A stretch of 64,000 bases of DNA, taken from positions 5,560-69,559 of the forward strand of contig JBGAJY010000004.1 in assembly GCA_044224705.1 (NCBI GenBank). Reading direction: 5' to 3'. The notes beneath the pieces were generated by a model. It saw only the letters and a list, made by a program, of their open reading frames with translations. It searched no databases and had not been told where the DNA came from. The position numbers and the translations under genes are program-made. Positions 44,606 to 54,501 of this stretch are shown here, piece after piece. The DNA comes from M3007 sp044224705 (GTDB lineage: Bacteria; Bacteroidota; Bacteroidia; Chitinophagales; Saprospiraceae). Within the stretch, counting starts at the first letter, position 1. Each line of letters opens with the position of its first letter.

Positions 44606-45631
44606 CTACTGGGTTTCCATATTGGAGCGGCCGTTGTCGTCCATAGCGGTGAGGCTATTGGCGGCCAGGTATTCCTGTCCGATCCATTTTTTGTACAAAT
44701 CCTCGATTTGCTTGTCGTTCCAGGTGTCGTAGTCCGGAATGTACTTGCCCGCAATCGGGTCGTAGCCGATGGAGGCGTAAATCTTGGTGATCTCGGAGGT
44801 GCCCGAAATCGTGCCTTTTTTCACGGCCGAGTGGCAGTTCATACACGTATTGGCCGCCGGGATCGAAGAATGTTTCGAACGGCGGGCCGAATCGTGGCAG
44901 TACTGGCAATCGATCTTATAAGTGCCGGCGTGGATTTTATGGCTGAAATTGATCGGCTGATCGGGCTGGTAGTTTTGTTCGCGGCCCATGCGCGTGGCAT
45001 TGTCCACGGTTTTGTAGCCGAAGATCAGCGTCAGGGCAAACACCATGAACGCGATGAAGCCTTTGGAGCTCATCGTTTGGGTCCAGGAGCGCACACCCGG
45101 CGTTTCACCGGCCTGCACCCGGGTGATGTTGGCCAGGTTGTCGATGATGCGCATCAGGGCGAAGGCCAGCAGGCCGAGGAGCAGGGCAAGGCCGATAAAA
45201 AGCCACATGTTGCCGCTGTCTTTTTTTGCGACGCCGCCATCCCCGACTACGGGACCTTTAGGCGTATCCGGCGGCCGGTTGATGTACAACAGCAGGCTCT
45301 CGATCTGTTCGTCCGTGAGGCCCGGGAAGTTGTTCATGATCGTCGGCTTCCACTTGGCCCACAGCTCCGTAGCGCGCGGGTGGCCGGCATCGACCATGGC
45401 TTTGGAGTTCCGTATCCAGGAGTAGAGGTCCTTGCGCGGATAAGCCGCCCAGCGCTCTTCCACCCCACCGAGCGCGGGCCCGGTGAGATTGTCCTTCATA
45501 TTCTTGTTGTGGCAGGCGGCACAGTTGGCGAGGAAAAGATTTTTGCCTTCTTCAAGGGTAGGCGCAGCAGAGAGGGAAACAGCGGCGGCGACTACAAATG
45601 CGAAAACCCAGCAGATGCGTTTCAGCAACAT
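44606..45631 (-). CDS. actA: alternative complex III multiheme cytochrome ActA, N-terminal part
   Basis: 341 residues from MLLKRICWVFAFVVAAAVSL, a signal peptide. A mono-heme domain (LANCAACHNKNMKDNLTGPAL) comes first, then two helices near NMWLFIGLALLLGLLAFALM and GFIAFMVFALTLIFGYKTV, then CQYCHDS and CMNCHSA. It ends METQ then TAG. With the in-frame downstream piece there are six CxxCH motifs. Most ACIII ActA proteins I know of are pentaheme without this N-terminal mono-heme domain, so the first heme may be an extra module. A good promoter lies upstream. Confidence 0.88.
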   Translation of the reverse strand: MLLKRICWVFAFVVAAAVSLSAAPTLEEGKNLFLANCAACHNKNMKDNLTGPALGGVEERWAAYPRKDLYSWIRNSKAMVDAGHPRATELWAKWKPTIMNNFPGLTDEQIESLLLYINRPPDTPKGPVVGDGGVAKKDSGNMWLFIGLALLLGLLAFALMRIIDNLANITRVQAGETPGVRSWTQTMSSKGFIAFMVFALTLIFGYKTVDNATRMGREQNYQPDQPINFSHKIHAGTYKIDCQYCHDSARRSKHSSIPAANTCMNCHSAVKKGTISGTSEITKIYASIGYDPIAGKYIPDYDTWNDKQIEDLYKKWIGQEYLAANSLTAMDDNGRSNMETQ

Positions 45632-45734
45632 ATACAGAGTGGTAGTTGATGTCAAGATCAGAACACGAAAGTTGGTTAATCGACAATTTTCAATCATGGG
45701 CTTCACTTTTGGGACCGTCAGAAAATTGTCAGCG

Positions 45735-45765
45735 CAAAAATATTAACACCCTCATCTTCACCAAA
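45735..45765 (-). promoter_or_regulatory. putative promoter of the act-cox operon
   Basis: Minus strand: TTTG (45762-45765), 19 nt, TATTTTTG (45735-45742), a close match to the Bacteroidota consensus. It lies 103 nt before the ActA start and would drive the roughly 17-kb operon. Confidence 0.55.
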
Positions 45766-46017
45766 CGAACTGTTAAAAATGCGTCATTATTTAGAGGCGC
45801 TTTAAATTGTTTGTTTGTTTTAGCGGTGGTTAATAAACCGTTAAGAGGCCGCGCAAAGGTAGCCAACGGGGTATCGTTTCCAAATCCTGTCCAAAAAAAT
45901 TCAGCAGGGTCTTTTCCAATTTGTCCCTGTGGGTCCGCCGATGATGGCGCCGAGGTGACCGTTCGCGACATAATTCCTGATTTTTCGAAAAAAAACTGCC
46001 CGGAAGGCATCTTCGAA

Positions 46018-46025
46018 TAACTTTG
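46018..46025 (+). promoter_or_regulatory. putative -7 element for the propeller-like lipoprotein
   Basis: TAACTTTG matches TAnnTTTG, 40 nt upstream of the ATG. Confidence 0.4.
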
Positions 46026-46065
46026 TAGCATCTACCTGTTCATTCCTCCACGCCTGAATAAAATT

Positions 46066-47382
46066 ATGGTGCGACCTTATTCACTCCTGACATTGGCCCT
46101 CGCCGGTTCCCTGATGCTCTTATTCACCACTTGCAAGGAAGACCTGAGCGTCGACAACAGCGACAAAAATTTCCCGATCACGCTCCGCTACGAACAGGAC
46201 GGTGATGCCATCCACTTCTCCTGGGATGCAGCCAAGGTTTCTTCTTTCGAAAAATATGTGCTCATCCGTTCGGCCAATCCGATCCCGCCCGGGCTTTTCC
46301 CGAACGTGGGCGGCCTGGACAATATCTTCACCAGCGACCGGGCCGACTCCACCACCTTCACCGATTTTTCGCCGCCGCTGTTTCAGGAGGTACACTATAA
46401 ATTATATGTAGACATCGGAGACCGCTTCGTCGAAAGCGACGACGTGGCGTTCAGCTTCGACAACCTGCTCATCAACGGCAACGCTGCTTTTGTGCGCTTT
46501 GTACCCGATTCCAACTGGGTCGTGATCGGCGACGACAACAACGGACGAGTGCTCGTCGTGGATTACCTGCACAAAACCGTTTTCCCCAGCCGGCCCTCCA
46601 TGCCTTTTACTTCTTTGGACAACATGGCCGTGACCGTCGGATACTACAACGGCGCTCCGGCGCTGTTCTGGTGGAGTGGATTCAGCTCGCCTTTTGTCAT
46701 GAGTTTGCCCGACCTGGGCACGCTGAAATCCTACGGCGCTTCTGTCGCACCCTTCTCCTGGATCGTTAGCCCCAACGGCCGTTATTTCACGACGCAATAT
46801 GATTTTGACAACGGCTTTACCACCCGCCAATCCGACGATTTCTCTCTTGTAAAAGGGTATTACCGGCCCAATTACTACGAACACCGGACCCTGCTGCTGC
46901 TCGATCCCGTCGAAAACCTTTTGGTCGAAGCCTCCCCTTACCAGTTGCGCAGCTTTAAAGTAGACGCGACCGAGGGTACCGTCACCGATATCGCACAAAA
47001 AGGAACCAGCAACTTCTCGACCTTTCTGCAATATCTCCCGGCATCCCATGACGGGCAGTATTTTATCCCTCAATACGACGGAATCGTCTACGACAGGAAT
47101 CTGAATTTTGTAGCCCAGGTGCCTATCGCGATGACCGCCGGCATCGTCGACTGCGCATTTTCCCAGAACGGACAGTATCTGTATGCGCTCAGCAACGACT
47201 TCCAGGCTTTCGGCTCGATCCTCACCAAATACAATTTCCCGGCCATGACCGTGGCCGCCGAACGCCGTCTGCTGGGCGTACAAGCCCGGGACATCGAAGC
47301 TACTCCGGATGGCGACCTGGTCTTTGTGGGTTCCAACGTAAACGGCACCAATAACATGTTCATCAAGCAGCTTCACTTTTAA
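46066..47382 (+). CDS. lipoprotein with FN3-like domain and beta-propeller-like repeats
   Basis: 438 residues. A lipobox-type signal ends at MLLFTTCKED (Cys about 23). Residues about 38-130 look like a fibronectin type III sandwich. The rest has repeated strands with SPNGRYFTT, SHDGQYFIPQYDG, SQNGQYLYALS and TPDGDLVFVGS, as in YVTN/WD40-like propellers. Binding partner unknown. First of three exported genes in a row (this, a barrel, a di-heme peroxidase). Confidence 0.7.
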   Translation: MVRPYSLLTLALAGSLMLLFTTCKEDLSVDNSDKNFPITLRYEQDGDAIHFSWDAAKVSSFEKYVLIRSANPIPPGLFPNVGGLDNIFTSDRADSTTFTDFSPPLFQEVHYKLYVDIGDRFVESDDVAFSFDNLLINGNAAFVRFVPDSNWVVIGDDNNGRVLVVDYLHKTVFPSRPSMPFTSLDNMAVTVGYYNGAPALFWWSGFSSPFVMSLPDLGTLKSYGASVAPFSWIVSPNGRYFTTQYDFDNGFTTRQSDDFSLVKGYYRPNYYEHRTLLLLDPVENLLVEASPYQLRSFKVDATEGTVTDIAQKGTSNFSTFLQYLPASHDGQYFIPQYDGIVYDRNLNFVAQVPIAMTAGIVDCAFSQNGQYLYALSNDFQAFGSILTKYNFPAMTVAAERRLLGVQARDIEATPDGDLVFVGSNVNGTNNMFIKQLHF

Positions 47383-47394
47383 AGCACCTGTTTT

Positions 47395-48066
47395 ATGGCT
47401 TCTCTTTTTCAAAAATTCTGGATGGGAGCGCTGCTGCTAGGGTGTTCTGTCGCTTTGCAAGCCCAGGAAACCGGCAAAACCCGCCTGCCATTGCGGCACG
47501 AACTGGGTATAAACGCCACCGCGCTGCTGGATAAAGTCTTCCGCTTCGGCCTGGATTCTGCCGTGACCAATCCTTATTTGCTGAGTTACCGCCTTTCAGC
47601 CGGCCATTTCGGAATCCGCGCCGGAGCCGGCGGCACCCACCGCTATCAGCGCTCGACCCAGGAAGGCTTCCGGGATTCGGATACCGAACGGCAAACCAGT
47701 TTTGACCTCCGCTTGGGCCTCGACTACCGGGTCGGCCTCGGACGCCGATTTTCCGGCAATTTCGGTCTCGACGGGGTGGGCAAATGGCGCAATTTTAAAA
47801 AAGAAACCGACAGTGGTTTCGACGTGGTCTCCCGCGTCGACCAGTTCAGCGGCTGGGGAGGCGGGCCTTCCATAGGCCTCACTTTCTGGATCACCAAAAG
47901 ACTCGGCCTCTCCACCGAAGCCGCTTATTACCTGCTGTTTGGCAAAAACGAGCGCGCCCGCAACTTCAAAAATTTCCCCGAACTGGACGATCAGATCTTC
48001 ATCGATGAAACCGAAGACTTTATCACCATCCTGCCAGCCAACCTCTTCCTGATTTACCATTTCTGA
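47395..48066 (+). CDS. putative outer membrane beta-barrel protein
   Basis: 223 residues with a signal peptide (LLLGCSVALQAQE). The mature part shows alternating strands with aromatic ends (FGIRAGAGGTHRYQRST, TSFDLRLGLDYRVGLGRRF, GPSIGLTFWITKRLGLSTE) and terminates NLFLIYHF, the aromatic C-terminus of barrels. It lies 12 nt after the lipoprotein gene. The last codons and stop are copied in the following intergenic region. Confidence 0.75.
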   Translation: MASLFQKFWMGALLLGCSVALQAQETGKTRLPLRHELGINATALLDKVFRFGLDSAVTNPYLLSYRLSAGHFGIRAGAGGTHRYQRSTQEGFRDSDTERQTSFDLRLGLDYRVGLGRRFSGNFGLDGVGKWRNFKKETDSGFDVVSRVDQFSGWGGGPSIGLTFWITKRLGLSTEAAYYLLFGKNERARNFKNFPELDDQIFIDETEDFITILPANLFLIYHF

Positions 48067-48157
48067 CACAACAAAAACACGCGTCAATCTCTACCAGTAC
48101 AGCACATTCAGCTGGCTGGACCTTCCTGATTTACCATTTCTGACACAACAAAAACAC
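48045..48157 (+). repeat. 36-bp direct repeat across the 3' end of the barrel gene
   Basis: 48045-48080 and 48122-48157 are identical (36 nt, beginning CTTCCTGATTTACCATTTC). The first copy contains the last codons and stop of the barrel gene; the second is intergenic. The offset is 77 nt. This looks like a recent local duplication whose unit is 77 bp, with the middle part diverged or only partly copied. Confidence 0.85.
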
Positions 48158-48186
48158 CCTTCCTTTTCATTCAAAACTTGTTCGAC

Positions 48187-49293
48187 ATGAAAATGCTGCT
48201 CCGTTGTTTCCTGGCCATTTTGGCGGTCACCGGCCTTGTTGCGCTCTCCAACTGCAAAAAAGACCCTGATTTGCCCTATAAATACGAGGCCAACAACCTC
48301 AACCTGCCCAGCCAGCCATACGCCTATCGGCAACAGACGCTGCCCGCACATTTCTCCGGAGTAGCCGGTCAGCTACAACAGCTCGTCACCGACGAGGGCG
48401 CCACGCTGGGGCGCGTGCTCTTCTACGATCCGGCCCTCTCGCTGACCAATAACATCGCCTGCGCCTCCTGCCACCACCAGGAAGACGGCTTTGCAGATCC
48501 CGTACGGTTCAGCGTGGGTTTTGACGACGGGCTGACCAAACGGAACGCCAATTCCATCGTCAACCCGATCGCGAGCGGAGTATTTTTTTGGGATGCCCGC
48601 GAGAACGATTTGAAAGCGATGGTGCTCCAGCCCATTAAAAACCACGTGGAAATGGGCATGGACAATTTTGACGTGCTGGAGAAAAAACTGGCCGCTCTCC
48701 CCTACTACCCACCGCTTTTTAATAAAGCCTTTGGCGACGAAAACATCACCCGTGAACGCCTGGCGGATGCGCTCAGCCAGTTCCTGAATTCGATGGTCAC
48801 GGCCAATTCAAAATTCGACCGTTCGGAGCCGCACGGATGGGGCTCGGGTAACCTCGGCGTGTTTAACGAACAGGAAAAACAAGGCTTCAACCTGTTCTTT
48901 GGCTCGGCAGGCTGCGCCAATTGCCACAATCCGGGCTTTGTCGGCAATATGGGATGGGCCGACATCGGCCTGGACAAAACGTATGAAGACAAAGGTCTAG
49001 GGGCCAATCAGCCGGGCATGGACGGCCTGTTCAAAATTCCGTCGCTCCGCAATGTAGCCCTTTCGGCGCCCTATATGCACGATGGTCGTTTTGCCACCCT
49101 GATGGACGTGATCGACCATTACAGCGACAACGTGCAAGCATCACCCAACCTCGACTGGCGGCTTCGCGACGGCGATGGAGCCCGCCATCTGAACCTGAGC
49201 CAGACAGATAAAGAGGCGCTGGCGGCTTTTCTGGAAACCTTCACGGACGAACAGTTTACAAACGATCCTAAGTTTTCCAATCCGTTTAAATAA
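48187..49293 (+). CDS. di-heme cytochrome c peroxidase lipoprotein
   Basis: 368 residues from MKMLLRCFLAILAVTGLVAL, lipobox at LSNC (Cys about 23). Two c-type hemes: CASCHHQEDGFADP and CANCHNPGFVGN. Other CcpA/MauG marks are LGRVLFYDPALSLTNNIACA, FFWDARENDLKAMVLQPI and FKIPSLRNVALSAPYMHDG. It likely reduces hydrogen peroxide in the periplasm; MauG-like roles are possible. Confidence 0.92.
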   Translation: MKMLLRCFLAILAVTGLVALSNCKKDPDLPYKYEANNLNLPSQPYAYRQQTLPAHFSGVAGQLQQLVTDEGATLGRVLFYDPALSLTNNIACASCHHQEDGFADPVRFSVGFDDGLTKRNANSIVNPIASGVFFWDARENDLKAMVLQPIKNHVEMGMDNFDVLEKKLAALPYYPPLFNKAFGDENITRERLADALSQFLNSMVTANSKFDRSEPHGWGSGNLGVFNEQEKQGFNLFFGSAGCANCHNPGFVGNMGWADIGLDKTYEDKGLGANQPGMDGLFKIPSLRNVALSAPYMHDGRFATLMDVIDHYSDNVQASPNLDWRLRDGDGARHLNLSQTDKEALAAFLETFTDEQFTNDPKFSNPFK

Positions 49294-49406
49294 AAATCCG
49301 GTGTGTTCTTCGCACCGAAAAGAGAGTCCCTCGCCTGCTGATCGACGAGGGACTCTTTCGTTTTTATTTGGGACGGCCTCCGGTGTTTATCCAGTCTGTG
49401 TCCGGG

Positions 49407-51674
49407 TCATTTTGAAGGCACTACCGGAGCGCACATCGGCATCGCGGCTCCTTGCTGGAATGCCAGGGTTTTGAGATAAACCGGTTCGAAATTCTCATTT
49501 CCTTCCCTGACCTTGATAAACTGGTTTGCGGGAACATTTTTCAAAACCTGCGTTTTGTTGCCGGCTGGCCACTGGATCACGATCTCCTCGATGGTCGACG
49601 CGGCGCCGATGCCGATCTCGCTGCGCAGCGGTGAGCAGCCGAAACTTCCGCCGGTGCTGACTACGCGATAAATCTGCCTGAGTTTGCCGTTTTCGCGAAC
49701 TTTCAAGGTGATTTTCGCCCCGATTGCCGCTTTATTGGATTGCATACCTTCCAGTTTGATGCAAACCCAGTTGTTCGCCCCCTGGCCGGGATTCAGGTAC
49801 AGCGAATTGGGATAGGCATCGCCTTTGTAAGCGCCGCCCATTTCGATGTGGATGTCCTGGTCGCCGTCGTTGTCCATGTCGGCGAAGGAAATACCGTGGC
49901 CCTTTTGCAGGTTGCCAACCCGAGCCGAGTTGGTTACGTCAACAAATTTTTTCCCGCCCACGTTTTTGAACAGTTTATTGGGCACCAGGGAGCGGTAATT
50001 CGGATTGCCCGTACCCAGGTAAAAGTCGAGAAAGCCGTCGTTGTCGATGTCTCCGAAGTTGTTGCCCATGGCAAAAGCGACCTGGTTCAGGCCCATTTGG
50101 GCGCTGACATTGGTGAAGGTGCCGTTGCCGTTGTTGTGATAGAGGTACACCTTGCCCGTCATTTCGGACGAAGGGTGCAAGGCTTCTTTTGCGGAGTAAT
50201 ACGAGAGGGGTTTTTTGAAATCGTAATTACAGAAAAGCAGGTCCAGCCAGCCGTCGTTGTCGTAATCGAAGAAAAAGCTGCCAAAAGTCGGGCCTTTGTC
50301 TTTGCTCAATCCCGCTTTTTCGGATACATTTTCGAAAGGTTTATCCCCATTATTCTGGAAAAGCAATTTCACGCCGTCCATGGTGGAAATGGCGATATCG
50401 GCGTCTCCGTCATTGTCGTAATCGCCGGAAGTGACCCCTTTGACGAAGGCGAGGATGTTGATCTGTTTCGCCTCGGCGACTTCGGTAAACGTCCCGTTTT
50501 TGTTGTTGATGTACAATTCGCAGGGATGCGATTCGTCCTTCTGGCTTTCGTGGCCGATAAAAACATCGAGCCAGCCGTCGTTGTTGAAATCGTTCCAGGT
50601 GGCAGCCTGGCTGGGGTGCATCGAAACCAGGCCTGCATCGAAGGTAACGTCGGTAAAAGTGCCGTCGCCGTTGTTGCGCAGCAACGATTTGGGTTGCTGG
50701 CCAAAGACCCCTGCGCCGCCCTGCCATGCACCGCGGAGCACGAAAATATCCAGCCAGCCGTCGTTGTTGTAATCGGTGGTGGTGATGTTCAGCCCCCCGC
50801 CGATTTCGTCGAGCCGGGAAATATGCGACCAGTTGCTGAACGTGCCGTCGCCGTTGTTGTGGAAATATTGCATCGGATCGTCCAGCCCCCAGGCCGAAGT
50901 CACGAGATCGAGATAACCGTCGTTGTCAAAATCGTCGGTAATGCAGCCGCCGGCGCGGTTATTGGTATTGAGTTTGAGGTTGATGGCGACGTCGACAAAA
51001 GGATTAACGCGAGTGGATCCGGGGTTGTCGAGTCCTTTGATGAGCCACTGCTGGGGAACCTTTGCGGGGTATTCACCCAGGGTCATATAAGCGATATTGA
51101 TCAGCCAACGGGAGTCGTAGTCATCGGGGAACTCTTTCAAGAGGCCTTCATAGATAGCGATGGCTTCCCGCGCGCCGGTTTTGTCCTGGTGGATGCCGGT
51201 GCCACGGATCGGCATGATGCAGGCTTCGGCAGTATGCCCGGCAACGCAGTTGGCACGTTCGCCCTGGCGGAGATAAGCCACGGCGAGGCTGGACAGCAAC
51301 AGTTGGCGTGCCTCCGGCATTTTTTGCACGGCGGGCAGGAGTGTTTTATACACGGCAATCGCGGAAGCTTCATCACCGTACTCCAGCAATGCCGAACCCT
51401 TGAGGAACAGGAGATTGATCTGCTGCGAAGGGTCGCGCACGATCGGAAGCAGAGAATCGTAGTAGGCGATCCGTGCCTCGGCGCAGAAGAGGTTGTCGGG
51501 ATTGTAAAGGCCCTGCTGGGTTTTGTGAAGCAGCGCCAGCATTTTTTGGTGGGAATCGGCATCCAGGGAATGTGCCGAATTCGGTTCCGAATTACCGGAC
51601 AGGGAATTGCAGGAAACCTGCATCAACGTGGCGCAAAGAAGGGCGAGCCCTAAAACGGCAAAGGACTTCGACAT
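49407..51674 (-). CDS. lipoprotein with TPR-like, FG-GAP/VCBS and ASPIC/UnbV domains
   Basis: About 755 residues from MSKSFAVLGLALLCATLMQV; in-frame ATGs at 51698 and 51746 are also possible. Lipobox QVSC. A helical TPR-like region comes first (about 60-190). Seven calcium-binding FG-GAP/VCBS repeats follow with DxDxDGxxD loops (e.g. DFDNDGYLDLVTS, DYNNDGWLDIFVL, DYDNDGDADIAIS). An ASPIC/UnbV domain ends the protein (EIGIGAASTIEEIVIQWPAG). A surface propeller; ligand unknown. No T9SS domain is visible. Confidence 0.85.
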   Translation of the reverse strand: MSKSFAVLGLALLCATLMQVSCNSLSGNSEPNSAHSLDADSHQKMLALLHKTQQGLYNPDNLFCAEARIAYYDSLLPIVRDPSQQINLLFLKGSALLEYGDEASAIAVYKTLLPAVQKMPEARQLLLSSLAVAYLRQGERANCVAGHTAEACIMPIRGTGIHQDKTGAREAIAIYEGLLKEFPDDYDSRWLINIAYMTLGEYPAKVPQQWLIKGLDNPGSTRVNPFVDVAINLKLNTNNRAGGCITDDFDNDGYLDLVTSAWGLDDPMQYFHNNGDGTFSNWSHISRLDEIGGGLNITTTDYNNDGWLDIFVLRGAWQGGAGVFGQQPKSLLRNNGDGTFTDVTFDAGLVSMHPSQAATWNDFNNDGWLDVFIGHESQKDESHPCELYINNKNGTFTEVAEAKQINILAFVKGVTSGDYDNDGDADIAISTMDGVKLLFQNNGDKPFENVSEKAGLSKDKGPTFGSFFFDYDNDGWLDLLFCNYDFKKPLSYYSAKEALHPSSEMTGKVYLYHNNGNGTFTNVSAQMGLNQVAFAMGNNFGDIDNDGFLDFYLGTGNPNYRSLVPNKLFKNVGGKKFVDVTNSARVGNLQKGHGISFADMDNDGDQDIHIEMGGAYKGDAYPNSLYLNPGQGANNWVCIKLEGMQSNKAAIGAKITLKVRENGKLRQIYRVVSTGGSFGCSPLRSEIGIGAASTIEEIVIQWPAGNKTQVLKNVPANQFIKVREGNENFEPVYLKTLAFQQGAAMPMCAPVVPSK

Positions 51675-52117
51675 ACAGGTAAAAAGGTGAGGTTTCATGT
51701 TCACGAACAAGGCGATTAATGATTTGTCTCGGCTTTTCAGCATCAAGTAAATGGGGTGCAGAACAGACGGAGCATCCGGCTTTCATTGTCGGACAAACCG
51801 AGTGCAAAAATTGGGCAGTTTGCGGTTCAATACCTGAAAGCCTCCTTAGAATACCTTAGAAAGCCCTTAGAATTACAAACGCGTGCCTCCACATGAGGAA
51901 GCGCAATGATCCTTTTATAGGTTCCCACCCGGGGGAGACGGTGATGTTCATCTATCCAAGGAGCCGAATCAAAATGTACTGCTGCTTTGGATAATTGTGG
52001 TCGAATTCAGGAGTATTAATACAAGCCTTCGCAGCCGGAATTTTCACAGCCCAGATTTTTCCTCCTACCTTCGCGGCGCTTTTTTTTGCCCGACCAATAC
52101 TTACCAACTATCCCTTT
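51675..52117. other. 443-bp divergent intergenic region with triple CCTTAGAA repeat
   Basis: No gene. Three direct repeats of CCTTAGAA lie at 51844-51851, 51854-51861 and 51865-51872. A near -7 element, TACCTTCG, lies about 45 nt before the arginine deiminase start. The remainder shows nothing I can name. Confidence 0.6.
51844..51872. promoter_or_regulatory. three direct repeats of CCTTAGAA at helical spacing
   Basis: The 8-mer CCTTAGAA occurs at 51844, 51854 and 51865, so starts are 10 and 11 nt apart, placing each copy on the same DNA face. It lies between the divergent ASPIC lipoprotein and arginine deiminase genes and looks like an operator for a dimeric or cooperative regulator; no regulator is known. 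Confidence 0.45.
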
Positions 52118-53488
<1,371 letters not shown>

Positions 53489-53505
53489 CCTAAAAAATAT
53501 ACCTC

Positions 53506-53898
53506 ATGAACACAATTGGCAAACCTGATCCTTTGAGGGAAAAGTCATTTCAATTGGCGGTGCGAATTGTGCGTTTGTGTAAACATCTCGCTGAAAAGAA
53601 GCAGGAGTATTACCTGAGCAAACAACTGTTAAGGTCTGGAACAAATCCTGGAGCTATGGTTAGAGAAGCCGCAAATGCTGAAAGTGGTTTTGATTTCATT
53701 CATAAGCTGGGAATTGCTCAAAAGGAAACTGGTGAAACCCTGTATTGGCTGGAACTCTTGCATACCACAGGGTGCTTGAGTGATTCTGAATTTCAATCCA
53801 TTTATATTGACGCAGAAGAAGTTATGAAACTCCTTCGCAGCTCCATCCTCACCAAAAGAAAAAACTTAACCCTTAAATCTTCCGAATCGCCCAAGTAA
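53506..53898 (+). CDS. four helix bundle protein (23S rRNA intervening sequence protein family)
   Basis: 130 residues, PF05635/TIGR02436-like: LREKSFQLAVRIVRLCKHLA, YLSKQLLRSGTNPGAMVREA, then SGFDFIHKLGIAQKETGETL and YWLELLHTTGCLSDSEF. Avd of diversity-generating retroelements has the same fold. Relatives first described lie inside 23S rRNA intervening sequences. Here it is free-standing and enclosed by inverted heptamer arrays. Its DNA is visibly more AT-rich than its neighbours, which suggests transfer. Function unknown; nucleic acid binding is inferred from the family. Confidence 0.92.
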   Translation: MNTIGKPDPLREKSFQLAVRIVRLCKHLAEKKQEYYLSKQLLRSGTNPGAMVREAANAESGFDFIHKLGIAQKETGETLYWLELLHTTGCLSDSEFQSIYIDAEEVMKLLRSSILTKRKNLTLKSSESPK

Positions 53899-54001
<103 letters not shown>

Positions 54002-54008
54002 AAAAAAA

Positions 54009-54419
54009 ATGTACGCTCACGACTTCCAGCTCCGCGTCCGCTACGGCGAAACCGACCAGATGGGCTACCTGTATTACGGCAATTATGCGCAGTATTACGA
54101 GGTGGGTCGTGTGGAGACGATTCGTTCTTTGGGCCTGACGTACAAGGAGTTGGAAGAAGTACATGGTATTTGGCTGCCGGTGGTGAGCATGGAGGCGCGC
54201 TTTGTACGGCCGGCGTATTATGATGAATTACTGACCGTGCACACAGAAATCCGGCGGCTGCCGGATGAGTACATCACGTTTCACACCGAAATTTTCAACG
54301 AGCGCAAAAAACTCGTTAACTCCGGCCAGGTCCGGCTGTGTTTTTTTGAAGCTGCGACCAAAAAGGTGGTGCCTGCTCCGGAATTTTTGCTGGCGCCAAT
54401 GCGGCCTTTTTTTGAATGA
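54009..54419 (+). CDS. acyl-CoA thioesterase (YbgC/4-hydroxybenzoyl-CoA type)
   Basis: 136 residues, hot-dog fold. Active-site segment RYGETDQMGYLYYGNYAQYY with the Asp typical of the YbgC group; VVSMEARFVRPAYYDELLTV follows. It hydrolyses acyl-CoA thioesters; chain specificity unknown. The start codon lies directly after the right heptamer array, so the array would be in or near its leader. Confidence 0.92.
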   Translation: MYAHDFQLRVRYGETDQMGYLYYGNYAQYYEVGRVETIRSLGLTYKELEEVHGIWLPVVSMEARFVRPAYYDELLTVHTEIRRLPDEYITFHTEIFNERKKLVNSGQVRLCFFEAATKKVVPAPEFLLAPMRPFFE

Positions 54420-54501
54420 AACGAACGGCATTTACCAACTTTATGCGTTTTGTCTTTCCTTCGCCGGATTAATCCGGCACTGCTGCAAAAATTGATTCAG
54501 G

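Larger units (their letters stand above)
45632..46065. other. 434-bp divergent intergenic region of the act operon
   Basis: No gene is supported. It holds the putative act promoter (minus strand, 45735-45765) and a TAACTTTG -7 element at 46018-46025 for the plus-strand lipoprotein gene. The rest shows no repeat or hairpin I would call. Confidence 0.6.

Noticed and set aside
44606..44608. TAG as a reassigned sense codon (for example pyrrolysine)
   Set aside because: TAG terminates several normal genes in the window (lepB, the 27-kb OMP gene, the S8 gene), so general recoding is unlikely.
49407..51746. T9SS sorting domain on the FG-GAP protein
   Set aside because: The C-terminus lacks the YPNP-type strand and Gly-Leu-Tyr pattern; a lipobox is present instead.
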